Of a DNA stretch of 64,000 bases, positions 10,403 to 22,660 are shown piece by piece; the first letter of the stretch is position 1, and the number at the start of each line of letters is the position of its first letter. The stretch covers positions 42,575-106,574 of the forward strand of contig JASANE010028042.1 in NCBI GenBank assembly GCA_030248225.1. The letters run 5' to 3'. The notes below the pieces were generated by a model. That model did not search any database. It was not told the origin of the DNA and worked only from the letters and a program-made list of their open reading frames with translations. Made by a program: the position numbers and the translations under genes. Origin of the DNA: Trileptium ribeirensis. Lineage: Eukaryota; Nematoda; Enoplea; Enoplida; Thoracostomopsidae.

Positions 10403-13400
10403 ACAACTGACAAGTATCTCAGTGTTTGATCTATTTGGGAGCCCAGTGAGCCGGAAGGAACTGGAATGGGTCGGCTAATCAATACCTTTATACCTTCTTC
10501 CACAACATGTGTATTGCACCTAATAATATAATTGGGAGCCCAGTGAGCCGGAAGACACTGGAATGGGTCGGCTAATCAATACAATTATACGTTCTTCCAC
10601 AACATGTGTATTGTACCTAATAATATAATTGGGAGCCCAGTGAGCCGGAAGACACTGGAATGGGTCGGCTAAAGTATCTCATTGCTTGATCTATTTGGGA
10701 GCCCAGTGAGCCGGAAGACACTGGAATGGGTCGGCTAATCAATACATTTATACCTTCTTCCACAACATGTGTATTGCACCTAATAATATAATTGGGAGCC
10801 CAGTGAGCCGGAAGACACTGGAATGGGTCGGCTAATCAATACAATTATACGTTCTTCCACAACATGTGTATTGCACCTATTGGGAGCCCAGTGAGCCGGA
10901 AGACACGGGTATGGGTCGGCTAAAGTATCTCATTGCTTGATCTATTTGGGAGCCCAGTGAGCCGGAAGACACTGGAATGGGTCGGCTAATCAATACATTT
11001 ATACCTTCTTCCACAACATGTGTATTGCACCTAATAATATAATTGGGAGCCCAGTGAGCCGGGAGACACTGGAATGGGTCGGCTCTATTAAAAGTATACC
11101 TTCTTCATTGCTTGCTCTATTTGGGAGCCCAGTGAGCCGGAAGACACTGGAATGGGTCGGCTAATCAATACATTTATACCTTCTTCCACAACATGTGTAT
11201 TGCACCTAATAATATAATTGGGAGCCCAGTGAGCCGGAAGACAATGGAATGGGTCGCCTAAAGTATCTCATTGCTTGCTCTATTTGGGAGCCCAGTGAGC
11301 CGGAAGACACTGGAATGGGTCGGCTAATCAATACATTTATACCTTCTTCCACAACATGTGTATTGCACCTAATAATATAATTGGGAGCCCAGTGAGCCGG
11401 AAGACAATGGAATGGGTCGCCTAAAGTATCTCATTGCTTGCTCTATTTGGGAGCCCAGTGAGCCGGAAGACACTGGAATGGGTCGGCTAATCAATACATT
11501 TATACCTTCTTCCACAACATGTGTATTGCACCTAATAATATAATTGGGAGCCCAGTGAGCCGGAAGACAATGGAATGGGTCGCCTAAAGTATCTCATTGC
11601 TTGCTCTATTTGGGAGCCCAGTGAGCCGGAAGACACTGGAATGGGTCGGCTAATCAATACATTTATACCTTCTTCCACAACATGTGTATTGCACCTAATA
11701 ATATAATTGGGAGCCCAGTGAGCCGGGAGACACTGGAATGGGTCGGCTAAAGTATCTCATTGCTTGATCTATTTGGGAGCCCAGTGAGCCGGAAGGCACT
11801 GGAATGGGTCGGCTAATCAATACAATTATACGTTCTTCCACAACATATGTATTGCACCTAATAATATAATTGGGAGCCCAGTGAGCCGGAAGACACTGGA
11901 ATGGGTCGGCTAATCAATACAATTATACGTTCTTCCACAACATATGTATTGCACCTAATAATATAATTGGGAGCCCAGTGAGCCGGAAGACACTGGAATG
12001 GGTCGGCTAAAGTATCTCATTGCTTGATCTATTTGGGAGCCCAGTGAGCCGGAAGACACTGGAATGGGTCGGCTAATCAATACATTTATACCTTCTTCCA
12101 CAACATGTGTATTGCACCTAATAATATGATTGGGAGCCCAGTGAGCCGGAAGACACTGGAATGGGTCGGCTAGTCAATACAATTATACGTTCTTCCACAA
12201 CATGTGTATTGCACCTATTGGGAGCCCAGTGAGCCGGAAGACACTGGAATGGGTCGGCTAAAGTATCTCATTGCTTGATCTATTTGGGAGCCCAGTGAGC
12301 CGGAAGACACTGGAATGGGTCGGCTAATCAATACATTTATACCTTCTTCCACAACATGTGTATTGCACCTAATAATATAATTGGGAGCCCAGTGAGCCGG
12401 AAGACAATGGAATGGGTCGCCTAAAGTATCTCATTGCTTGCTCTATTTGGGAGCCCAGTGAGCCGGAAGACACTGGAATGGGTCGGCTAATCAATACATT
12501 TATACCTTCTTCCACAACATGTGTATTGCACCTAATAATATAATTGGGAGCCCAGTGAGCCGGGAGACACTGGAATGGGTCGGCTAAAGTATCTCATTGC
12601 TTGATCTATTTGGGAGCCCAGTGAGCCGGAAGGCACTGGAATGGGTCGGCTAATCAATACATTTATACCTTCTTCCACAACATGTGTATTGCACCTAATA
12701 ATATAATTGGGAGCCCAGTGAGCCGGGAGACACTGGAATGGGTCGGCTAAAGTATCTCAGTGTTTGATCTATTTGGGAGCCCAGTGAGCCGGAAGACACT
12801 GGAATGGGTCGGCTAATCAATACATTTATACCTTCTTCCACAACATGTGTATTGCACCTAATACTATGATGGGGGAGCCCAGTGAGCCGGAAGACACTGG
12901 AATTGGTCGGCTAAAGTATCTCAGTGTTTGATCTATTTGGGAGCCCAGTGAGCCGGAAGACACTGGAATGGGTCGGCTAATCAATACATTTATACCTTCT
13001 TCCACAACATGTGTATTGCACCTAATAATATAATTGGGAGCCCAGTGAGCCGGAAGACACTGGAATGGGTCGGCTAATCAATACAATTATACCTTCTTCC
13101 ACAACATGTGTATTGCACCTAATAATATAATTGGGAGCCCAGTGAGCCGGAAGACACTGGAATTGGTCGGCTAAAGTATCTCATTGCTTGATCTATTTGG
13201 GAGCCCAGTGAGCCGGAAGACACTGGAATGGGTCGGCTAATCAATACATTTATATCTTCTTCCACAACATGTGTATTGCACCTAATAATACGATGGGGGA
13301 GCCCAGTGAGCCGGAAGACACTGGAATTGGTCGGCTAAAGTATCTCAGTGTTTAATCTATTTGGGAGCCCAGTGAGCCGGAAGACACTGGAATGGGTCGG

Positions 13401-13568
13401 CTAATCAATACATTTATACCTTCTTCCACAACATGTGTATTGCACCTAATACTATGATGGGGGAGCCCAGTGAGCCGGAAGACACTGGAATTGGTCGGCT
13501 AAAGTATCTCAGTGTTTGATCTATTTGGGAGCCCAGTAAGCCGGAAGACACTGGAATGGGCCGGCTAA
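10403..13568 (+). repeat. Two-spacer minisatellite, about 38 copies of a 40-bp core
   Basis: A 40-bp core beginning GGGAGCCCAGTGAGCCGG and ending GGGTCGGCT occurs about 38 times (counted by eye). Cores are joined by one of two spacers. Spacer A is about 57 nt (first full example about 10570-10630) and has a CAATACA ... TGTATTG inverted repeat. Spacer B is about 26 nt and contains AAGTATCTCA(T/G)TG. They mostly alternate, giving a higher-order unit of about 163 bp, with A-A runs in places. A linked variant (CAATGG with CGCCT, and TTGCTC in spacer B) recurs at about 11220, 11383, 11547 and 12382, which shows that whole 163-bp units were copied. The core contains interleaved complementary blocks: CCAGTG with CACTGG, and AGCCG with CGGCT. 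Confidence 0.95.
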
Positions 13569-13739
13569 AGCTAAAGTACAGATAGGGTATTTTGCACTTC
13601 CAAATTTCTCATGACCCCTTCGCCATCGGTGTTATCGATCATGTTAATATTACTAATGTGAAATATTGTTATTGACAAATATCCGCCATTAGAATGTTGT
13701 AAGCACAACTACGTAACTCCCCGTGTGATTGTATTTTAC

Positions 13740-14045
13740 GTTATTTTCGTAGAAGATAAAGCACGTAAGTGCATAAAGTTTCAGTTACGTGTTTTTCAAT
13801 TTTGTGGTTATATGTGTCAAAAACGCGTAAGTGTACATACGCTCATTTGCTTGTTTATCCATTACACTCTAACCTACTAGGAATTTACGAGTTTTGGTTT
13901 GTACTCTATAATGCCATATTCCTTGGAGATATCGCTTACGTGTTATTTCCATCAAACGCAGCACATTTTTTTCTACATGTCACCATCTCTAACACAAAAC
14001 TGCAAAAAATGTCAGTTACGTGTTTTTTCCTTTAGACAGTCGAAT
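13740..14045 (-). repeat. Right terminal and subterminal repeats of the 7.1-kb transposon
   Basis: Five occurrences of the CGTAA(C/G)(T/C)G motif or its complement lie here (about 13752, 13775, 13824, 13934, 14014). The terminal sequence at 14001-14045 is the inverted partner of 6940-6984. Repeated subterminal motifs like these usually bind the element's transposase. Confidence 0.7.
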
Positions 14046-14229
14046 TACACTACAAAATATCAAAGTAAAACTATATATACAATGTACAATTATATAAGTA
14101 ACATATATTATTTACAATGTCCAATCTTCGCGTCTGCAATACCTTTCGGGTCAACAACGCGGTCCACTTGAGTTCAAGGTCGGCGCGGCGGCACTGTTCA
14201 CCAGACGGTTGGGTACAATTGAAAATACT

Positions 14230-14430
14230 AAAGATTTCCAATGATTGGCGGTCGAATAATAACGTCCCGATTTACTAACGGTTGAATGATTTTCTGAATT
14301 GCTAACGGCTGATGGCTGAATTATAACGTGTCGAATTGTCAATGGTTGAATAATAACGTTGTTCCGAATTACCAACAGCCGTCGGTGGAAAAATAATGTC
14401 CGGAATTACCACGATTGACAGTTGATTAAA
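14230..14430 (+). repeat. Degenerate short tandem repeat
   Basis: About five imperfect units of roughly 35-40 bp share the phrases AATAATAACGT, CGAATT and (C/G)AACGG(T/C)TG. The units are diverged and no gene is present. Confidence 0.6.
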
Positions 14431-16983
14431 AACTTTCCGAACGTCTGCCTATTGTCCCTTCTTACCAATCAGATGCCGATAGCTAGTGACGAACTTAACA
14501 ATTAGTTGGACAGAATTTCCCAACTGATAGCCAATACAGACTGAAAACAAGTTGTAAGCAAACAGTGTGAAATAGTGCCCGGTGAATATGTACCTCCGAG
14601 TCTCACTCTCTGTTTTTCTATTGTTCAGTTCGTCCAAACGAATCCATACAGGTACTCATACATATGGGCACAACGGTAATGCAGGCAAATAATAATAAAC
14701 ATAAATACACAAACAAAACAATCATACATACAAGTTTATATGTCGAAACAAGTGAATCCTGAAAGTTTTAACTCACATGCCATACACCATGTTGAACATG
14801 TTAGTCGTATAATTCGACAAGTCCAACTCTCGAGCTTATGTACAAACCAACGGGTATTTCTTTATTCCTTGAAGGGAAACCACACACTGCCCGATAAGAT
14901 CATTGAAATTGTGCTCAAGGCATGGCCGCTAAACGATGTAACAACGTGATACTGCTTTCAACCGTACGACCCCAGCTATCATAACCTCATGGACGGACCT
15001 AACGTGCTGATTCCGGACCATCTTCCTCCGCCGGACCCAAGAAGCTTAGTAAGCCGCAGGAGCGCTTCACGGGACGTGTTCGGATCCACGAGATGGGTTG
15101 CGTACGTCACCTACGTGGCATTATCTTTGAGGTTCCCAGAGAGGTTACCTCCGTCACCTGTTCGCAGGTCAAGGTGACCATACCGCTATTTCCTATACAG
15201 ATCTCAGCCTGAAGTTTCAAAAGGGGTAGGCCATATGGTTTCAAAAGTTGGTACATAGTTGGGGTTCGCACATGCAAGTTCCACCAAATTTATTTATAGC
15301 CACAATGGCCCTCACTGGGGTCCGACAATCCATAGACGTTTAACGCCGAAAAGGTCCCTCCACGAAATTCAGCGGGTGGTTCCCCGAATAGTCGTGGACG
15401 TTGAACCTTTAGAGCTCTGACACTCTAATTTTGAAATTAATTAGTACACACCAAATAGTCGCGCACCACGCTAAGCCTAGCGACCGTGAATCTTGATACA
15501 ACAACAAGAAGTGAATCCAATACACATTTGGTTATAAGGAAGCACAATGCGGTTATACGTTCAACGACATTAGCGTACAACAATAACGTTTATTGCATAA
15601 ACAATACTGCATAAGTACATAGTTCACGTAGATAATTAGACTAACTGAAACAAGGGGTTATAGCCTAATCGAATATACACATCCGTGAGGGAGATCAACT
15701 ACTATGTTTAGCGTTTCCGAATACTACGGTGACGGCTGCGCTTACCTTACTGAAAAGAAAATAGGGAAGAGAAAATAGATACGTTGCCCACCGTTACAGG
15801 TAACAGGGCCCCAGAAGCTAACTCAATAATGCCAATCCGATGGTTCAAGTAAGCTGAAGCTGTAGCAAGTAATGATTGATAAACAGAAGGGACAACACAA
15901 TGTGATGGATTCAGGGTCCATGTACGCTGCGGAAACAAAAGGAGATACACGAATGTCAGAGTGCAATTCGTTAGCTTATCGTACTCTACTAAGCGCTATA
16001 ATTACAACGTATACAGGGTACCATTTTATACATCAAGATTATAAACTATCAATAGTCCAACAGAATAGTGCGGTATGACTCAATACATAAATGAATAGTA
16101 TGGTATATTTATTGGCAACTTCGACTGATAGGGCACCATTGACTACGTGTAGTAATATCATTACGTCGCAATTTTCACATGGAATTCAACATTATGGAAG
16201 GGTTCACAACAGGTTCTGATATATTACTTAACTGACATCATGTGAGCCCACAGTATTTTCTAAAAACTGTAGCCAATGTTGCCCCAGCTTATGGTCATTG
16301 TAGCCCCACTCTTATAGTCAATGTTGCCTCTGCATGGTCAACCTTGATCGGACCGAACTTTTTATAGCTGTATATAGGTACTGTCTGTGCAATCGGCATG
16401 CAAGTTTCAGACATTGTTGCCCCATACCTCTACCATCAGGTGTTACATTTATACACGTGTCTTTATTGTAATAGAGAATGTGCAGCTGCTGTTATTCTAG
16501 ATTTGGTCATGGTTGCACCAGGTTCGAATGATATGACATGGCAGTAGGTAATACAGTAACTCATATTGTAATTTCCTATATTCTAACAATCCGTTTTGAA
16601 AGGTTAAATCCTAAATAGTTGCAATGAGTTGTCTGATTCGTCTTGCTGCTAGGTAAATTCTTTGAAGTGCGTTAACTTAACGAAATCCCAGCGCTCACTC
16701 TCGGGTCTGGATTGGTCACTCCCAAGGATGTGTTTTATACACAATTCCATAAGCAAGGAAATTCATAGCGGTCTCTTTAATTCGGCTCGGCTCTGACTTA
16801 TTCGAGGGCCAGTTCATTGGGGCTTAGAATACCTAGTTTGACTGACAAAGCGTGCCAATACGGCAAATGTCGTTTAAATAAGCTGGGAACAAAGAGCGAA
16901 TCTGAAGGAACGTTGAAAGTACAATATGGATCCGATGTCCACTAGTAGCAATTTTAGTAGGGGCGTGAAAAATTGGTGTTAAC

Positions 16984-17368
16984 CTGGCTTGTCCACAGCC
17001 CTCCGAAAAGTGGGGGGGGGAACTTCGGGGGCCCCCATGTTCATTCTCGGGGGAAATTTTAAAGTGGGGGGGTAAATTTTGCTTAAAAATACAAAATATT
17101 TCCATATTTTCATGCATTTTTACTACTGTGAACGTACTTTCAAGCTAAAAAACAATATTTTAGCATTATAAATAGTGGTAATTAATGTTTAAAAAACAAT
17201 TTGCAAACAAAGAACATAAATTTTCAAACATAAAAAATTTTTGGAATTAGTTGAACATGGGGGGTTTCGGCCGAGTGGGGGGACGGACATGGGGAAAATA
17301 TCACGAACATGGGGGGATTTGGAAAGTTGGAGGGGGTCCCCCACCACCCCCCACTGTGGACAGGCCAG
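16984..17368 (+). mobile_element. 385-bp TIR element (CTGG family) with TTAAC flanks
   Basis: The termini are CTGGCTTGTCCACAG and, inverted, CTGGCCTGTCCACAG. Both ends are flanked by TTAAC (16979-16983 and 17369-17373), a 5-bp direct repeat that also contains TTAA. G- or C-rich tracts sit just inside both ends. Related sequences occur at about 20518-20992, 21532-22057, 28268-28628 and 47080-47503. No coding capacity is present, so this is a miniature inverted-repeat element. The superfamily is unclear. Confidence 0.75.
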
Positions 17369-18392
17369 TTAACATCACCCCTGCTCAATATCAGTTAAGA
17401 GTAATTAGCAAAGTGAAAATATATATAAATATATTTGTTTTAGTACTCAGATTCAGCTCAGTTGTGATCTATTTTTGCACGTTTAGCCGTTTTGTAATTT
17501 ATACTCGTGAACCACTGCGGACCAGAAGGTGCTTACTGCAGACGTCCTAAGTTGGCTTGTAAATCCTGGTGAAGTGATGAAGGTTCTAAATTATTGAGTA
17601 ACGGGTCAACGGTCCCGCTCGGAACCGGTCCATCGGGACATCACCCGGCCAGTCCGACATAGCACTATGCTGCTAAAATTTTGTGCGTAAATTTTGCTGT
17701 TTTACATCAAATTTAGCAACACTGACAAATTTGATACTGCAATCTCAGTGACGGCATATCGAAGCTTAGCGGCTCCGATGCAGCCGTGCTTCATTTGAAC
17801 GAGACCGGGCTTTGCGGTCTCGGGAACTCAAACGAAAGACCCATTTGGTCTCTATTTATAAAACAAAAATCCATCAATTCCAGGAAGGAATTTTGAGTTA
17901 TAAGCGATTACAATTTCAGGCGGGATAAATAGCTCGTGAACCGGTTGGGATCTTATCAACCGAAGTTTCCATTTGAAACATACACGTGCGTCACCACGAA
18001 ATTTCTGTCTCACGAAAATCGGTCTGCCATTGTTCTTAGAATTTCATATAATTGCTACAATGGGTAATACAATTATAACGATAAGTCATACCATTGTAAC
18101 AATGGATCATACAGTGACAAAATTAGGTCACAAAATTATAGCCTTCTCAAACAACAATCAATGCAAATAACACTAAATTGATTATGTTAGTAGCACTCGA
18201 TCAAAACTTGACTTTTTTTCAAGACCATAAATTTTGCTCTAATCTCTCTAACGGACATGACCTAGGGGTTAAGTAATGTTACCCATTACACTATGGTGAG
18301 GATTAATCCAGCGCGTATCGATCCAGAAGGGATCTGTATGTGTGACCCACATTTCGCTCGCAGGAATGGAGTTGGGGAGTTTTCAGGTATAA

Positions 18393-18509
<117 letters not shown>

Positions 18510-18728
18510 TGATAAATATTTTATATTGTTATAGTTCTCGAAAGTAACGGTATAGCAACGTAAAATATATGGTTTTGTATTCTGCAGTTCAACATAACTT
18601 CATAGTATTATACTATTTAAGTGCTTTTCAACGGGTTTAGGTTCGACGAACGTGTTCCAGTATTTAGTTTGTATTCAGTTGTTTGATTATAATATATATG
18701 TATATATATTATATGTATATATATATAT

Positions 18729-19953
18729 AAGGGAGTAAACTGGAATTCCGGTTCCGGCAAAAATCATGTTCCGGTGGCGGTTCCGGCAAAGGGCAAAAAG
18801 CATACCGGAACCGGAATTTCTGTTTAAAAATTTTGTAAGAAATTTTCCACATTTTTGCTTCATCTGTGGTTCAACCAATATGTAATATTATACACAATGA
18901 TCAAGTTCCAATACAACAAAGCAAACGAAAGGATTAACTCAGCAATTTACAGTGTGAAACGCAAGTAGGACACATAATTTCAGCAGGAATTTTTATCTTA
19001 ACCTGCAGGAGTTAACAAAACAAAGCCAGGACGATGCTGGTAGCAGCTATTTTACACATTCATTGCGGGGTATGTTCGAAGTAAACCATCCAACTCGGTA
19101 ACAGAGTGTGGATTACGTAGAAGTACTTAGCGTAAGCTTGGCTAACATAAATTGCGTCAAGCACAAGCTTGTACTCTTGCAAAGTTTCTAAATCAGTCTA
19201 CACTGAAGTAGCGTAACGTTATCTGCAACGTAGCCAGAAACTGCGTCCTTGGCAATGAACTGTATTCATTGAAACTGTGCAAGCAATATAGCAGTTGGTT
19301 TCATTTATAGCATTGTGATTAGAAAGTTATCATCATTATCATCTAACTGACGGACACTGGTTGCCCAACGCTAGCCTAAACCGTGTTTCTGACCACTGAT
19401 CAGAAAAAGTATATATATCTTCTATTATTTTATCTTAGAACCATATAAACCGATAATGTCAAGTTTCCTACATAATAACATGTAACAAACATAACATGTA
19501 ATAACATGTGTAGTATAGAGAGGCGACTCGAAACAGACCAAAAGTGTTTGTTCTACAGAGCGTAACTGTTTATTCTATGCACCATGCGTTATAAGCATAT
19601 TCATTTTGACGCAATATACGCAAGGGTGTATAGTGGAAGGCTTTTTTTTGCTCTGGGGATCCAAAAACTGCCCTCCCCCCAGTTTGGAGAGCCCAGATAT
19701 TGATAGATAAATGACCATTATTTAGCTTCCTCAGTCTCTTTAAAGTTCCGGAAAGCCAATAATGCTATCACAATACATTAAGTTTAACGTAAAAGTTATT
19801 TTTAACACATTTTACATCCACTGTACCTGCATTTCTTCCTTCATCTATTTTATACTATATACTTTTCGAAGACTAGGTTCCGTATCCGGTTTAAATGGAC
19901 GGTTCCGGTTGCTGGTTCCAGTTCCGGTAAATTTTGGTTCCGGTTATTCCCTG
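18729..19953 (-). mobile_element. hAT-like non-autonomous transposon, copy 2
   Basis: This copy is inverted relative to copy 1. Its reverse complement begins CAGGGAATAACCGGAACC and can be followed along copy 1 for most of its length. The left end reads AGGGAGTAAAC (terminal C apparently mutated) and lies in an AT dinucleotide tract. The 8-bp flanks are ATATATAT and ATATGTAT, one mismatch, in low-complexity DNA, so they are weak evidence. A short piece of the CTGG-family repeat (TTTGGAGAGCCCAG) is embedded near 19670-19694. Confidence 0.8.
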
Positions 19954-20517
19954 ATATGTATATTTAAAATTTAATAGGATTTAATAATATATTTCTTAAA
20001 TTTTATTATTTATTTGATGATTTATTGAAACTGAGTGAGCGAAGCGAATGGAGTTTCCTTTGATGCCGCAGTGGAAAAAATCGCGAAAATTTCTTTTTGT
20101 CTGTCAATGTTTTTCATAACTCATGCTCCGATCGCAACAAATATATTTTTGTTCGATAAAAGTGACGACGATGCTCACTTAAGTTCAGCGGGAATTGCTT
20201 AAACCCCGCGTGTGGTCAAAATGGCAAAAAATGGTTTTTAATGTTTATTTGCCAGAATTTGGCCTTGGGTACCAGCCTTTCGCAGGTCATATCTCGCGAC
20301 ACAGGCTTCGCATCGAAAAAATGGAGATGGAATCAACTCTTAGATATCTACAACTTTGCTGACCACGACTTTTTTTTGTAGGACCACTCCCTGGGCCACT
20401 AGGGGCCTGAATATGGTTCATCGACCCTTTACCAAAAATTAGGATTTTTCAGATTTCGTCGCGTTATTGCTTGTACCTTATAATAAGTGCCTATTATCAA
20501 GCACACTGGATACAATG

Positions 20518-20992
20518 TTATTCTCGGGAGAAATTTCAAAGTGCGGTGGAATTTTGCTTAAAAATGCTAGATATTTCTATATTTTCAGGTATTTTAACTG
20601 TTGTACAAATATTTTCAGGCTGTAAAAAGACTTTTTAGCATAAAAATATAGATAATTAATGTTAAAAAACATTTAGCATAGAAAAATGTCAATTTAGAGA
20701 CAAAAGGTTTCCAGATAAAAAAAGCTAGATATTTCTATATTTTCAGGTATTTTAACTGTTGTACAAATATTTTCAGGCTGTAAAACGACCTTTTAGCATA
20801 AAAATATAGATAATTAATGTTAAAAAACATTTAGCATAGACAATGTCAATTTAGAGACATAAAAGGTGTCCAGATTTAGTTTAACACGTGGGTTTCGGTG
20901 TAGTGGGGGGACGGATATGTTATAATATCTCACGAACATTGGGGGTTGTAAGTGGTATGTCCTTCTAACCCTGCCACTGTGGACAGGCCAGT
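20518..20992 (+). mobile_element. CTGG-family element, truncated and internally duplicated
   Basis: Only the right terminus (CACTGTGGACAGGCCAG at about 20976-20992) is intact. Inside, a block of about 120 bp (GCTAGATATTTCTATATTTTC ... TTAGCATA) is repeated in tandem at about 20566-20695 and 20725-20845, which shows a local duplication. Confidence 0.6.
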
Positions 20993-21531
20993 TTATATTG
21001 CGCACATTGCCATTTATTTTCAGCTTGCTCCGTTTATTATTCGGAAACCATCCAATAACACATCCATTTCAGAAAATCAAACAAAATTGTTGCAGCCTGC
21101 TTTAGTTTGGGGAACAAAAAGTTTGTATCTGGCTTAAATTGTCCAGTTTACAAGCAAAACTAGGTATGATAACAGATGCGCGTAAGCTTAGTATTATATT
21201 TCCGATAGCGGACGCTAAATAACTATCTTTATGGCAACAGCAAGTGCGATAATTTTATTGCAAGAGTGACATCGAAACACTTCAACTCGTGCTGCACTTT
21301 TATACAGACATTCCGAAGTACCATGCTCATATAAAAACTTAAGACAGAGCCAAAAATGAAATTTCAGCGACACTCTACATGAATGCATTATAAGTGTGTA
21401 CACCATGGTAGATCTTTTGTTAGAATCACGAACTACATCGTGGAACAATTCGCGTTCGCCTTTTTGCCAATGGTATTCGCATTTTTGTGAACTCGAACAT
21501 GGGCTGTTTCATACGTTTATCCAAGCTTATC

Positions 21532-22057
21532 TGGCCTTTCTATAGCTCTCCGAAAAGTGGGAGGGGCATGTTAATTCTCGGGGCAAAGTGTGTGAGGAGA
21601 TAATATTTGGCTGAAAATGCTAAATATTTCCATATTTTCATGTAGTTTTACTGTCTTACAAGTATTTTCAGGCTTTAAAACGTCTTTTTAGCTTTAGAAT
21701 AGACGTACGTACGTACGTTTATCCCCGCTTATCTTTCCTTTCTGTAGCTCCCCGGTAAGTGGGAGGGGGCATGTTAATTCTCGCGGCAAAGTGGGTGGGG
21801 AGATAATGTTTGGGGCCAAGAATGCTAAATATTTACATATTTTCATGTAGCTTTACTATCTTACAGTATTTTCAGGCTTTAAAATGTCTTTTAGCGTTAG
21901 AAACCGTGCTAATTAATGTTTTAAAAACATTTTGCATGCATAAAACCTAATTTTTTTGTATTTTGTCACATGTGAGGTTTTGACGAGTGGGAGGGGGGAC
22001 GGACATGGGGGATCGGAAAGCCAGGGTCCACCATTCCCCCACCTTGGACCCAGTAGT
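21532..22057 (+). mobile_element. CTGG-family elements, two degraded copies in tandem
   Basis: Two similar starts, CTTTCTATAGCTCTCCGAAAAGTGGGAGG (about 21534) and CTTTCTGTAGCTCCCCGGTAAGTGGGAGG (about 21738), are followed by the same GGGGCATGTTAATTCTCG phrase and a TAAATATTT...ATTTTCATGTAG block. The right end is a C-rich tract followed by CTTGGACCCAG at about 22042-22053, a diverged family terminus. Confidence 0.5.
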
Positions 22058-22660
22058 TTGTATTCAGTTATTTGGTTACGTATTGCATAGGTCACTAACC
22101 AGTGGTTTGTATTCAGTTATTTGGCTACGTATTGCATAGTTAACTAAGAATTGTTTATATTGGTTTTCCGGTAGGCTGAATACGATAGTTTGGTTATCTT
22201 GAGTGCAACACGAGATTCTTATGCACTTTTAGACGTTTTTGTTAGGCGTAGGGTTAAAGAACCCGATTTCCAAAATATAATCGGTCTTCACTAGTTTCAC
22301 ATGGCATCAAAAATAGTCTATAGATGGAGCTTTTTCTTGTAGGCGTAATATGATTTGGTTATCCATAATCCAGCTTGAATATTTTACGCCTTTTCATGAG
22401 TTTTCAAAGGGTTTGGGGTCAATGAACTGGATTTCCAGAATTTAGTCTGTTCTTAGTTCTTTGGTTACGTATTGCGTACAAGTCACTAAAAATTGTCTAT
22501 ATAGGTTTTCCGGTAGGCTGAACACGATAGGTTTGATTATCTAGAGACCAGCACAAATACCTGATGCGTTGTCAGTTGTTTTCGATGGGTTCTGGCTAAC
22601 GAGGTTTTATGATTTTTAATGGGTTCAGGGTTCAAAAGGTTTTAAGCTGGTATATAGATT
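22050..22660 (+). repeat. Imperfect tandem repeat, unit about 190-200 bp
   Basis: The phrases GTATTCAGTTATTTGG(C/T)TACGTATTGC, GGTTTTCCGGTAGGCTGAA and GATGGGTT(C/T)-type blocks recur about three times with divergence. Part of the same unit occurs near 52000-52200 and 18620-18690. Confidence 0.55.

Larger units (their letters stand above)
6940..14045 (-). mobile_element. 7.1-kb DNA transposon with PWWP-transposase-like pseudogene
   Basis: The left end reads ATTCGGTAGCATAAAGG and continues AAAAAACCCGTAACTG. The right end, read on the minus strand, is ATTCGACTGTCTAAAGG and continues AAAAAACACGTAACTG, which gives a terminal inverted repeat of about 40 bp with a few mismatches. Inside both ends the motif CGTAA(C/G)(T/C)G recurs on either strand (about 6965, 7170, 13752, 13775, 13824, 13934, 14014), as expected for subterminal transposase-binding sites. 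The interior holds a CTG/TTG microsatellite, a minus-strand transposase-like pseudogene and a 3.2-kb minisatellite at its 5' side. I cannot find a convincing target duplication, so the exact boundaries and the superfamily are open. Confidence 0.72.

Noticed and set aside
10403..13568. CRISPR-like repeat-spacer pattern
   Set aside because: The spacers are only two recurring sequences, not unique ones, and the DNA is eukaryotic intron.
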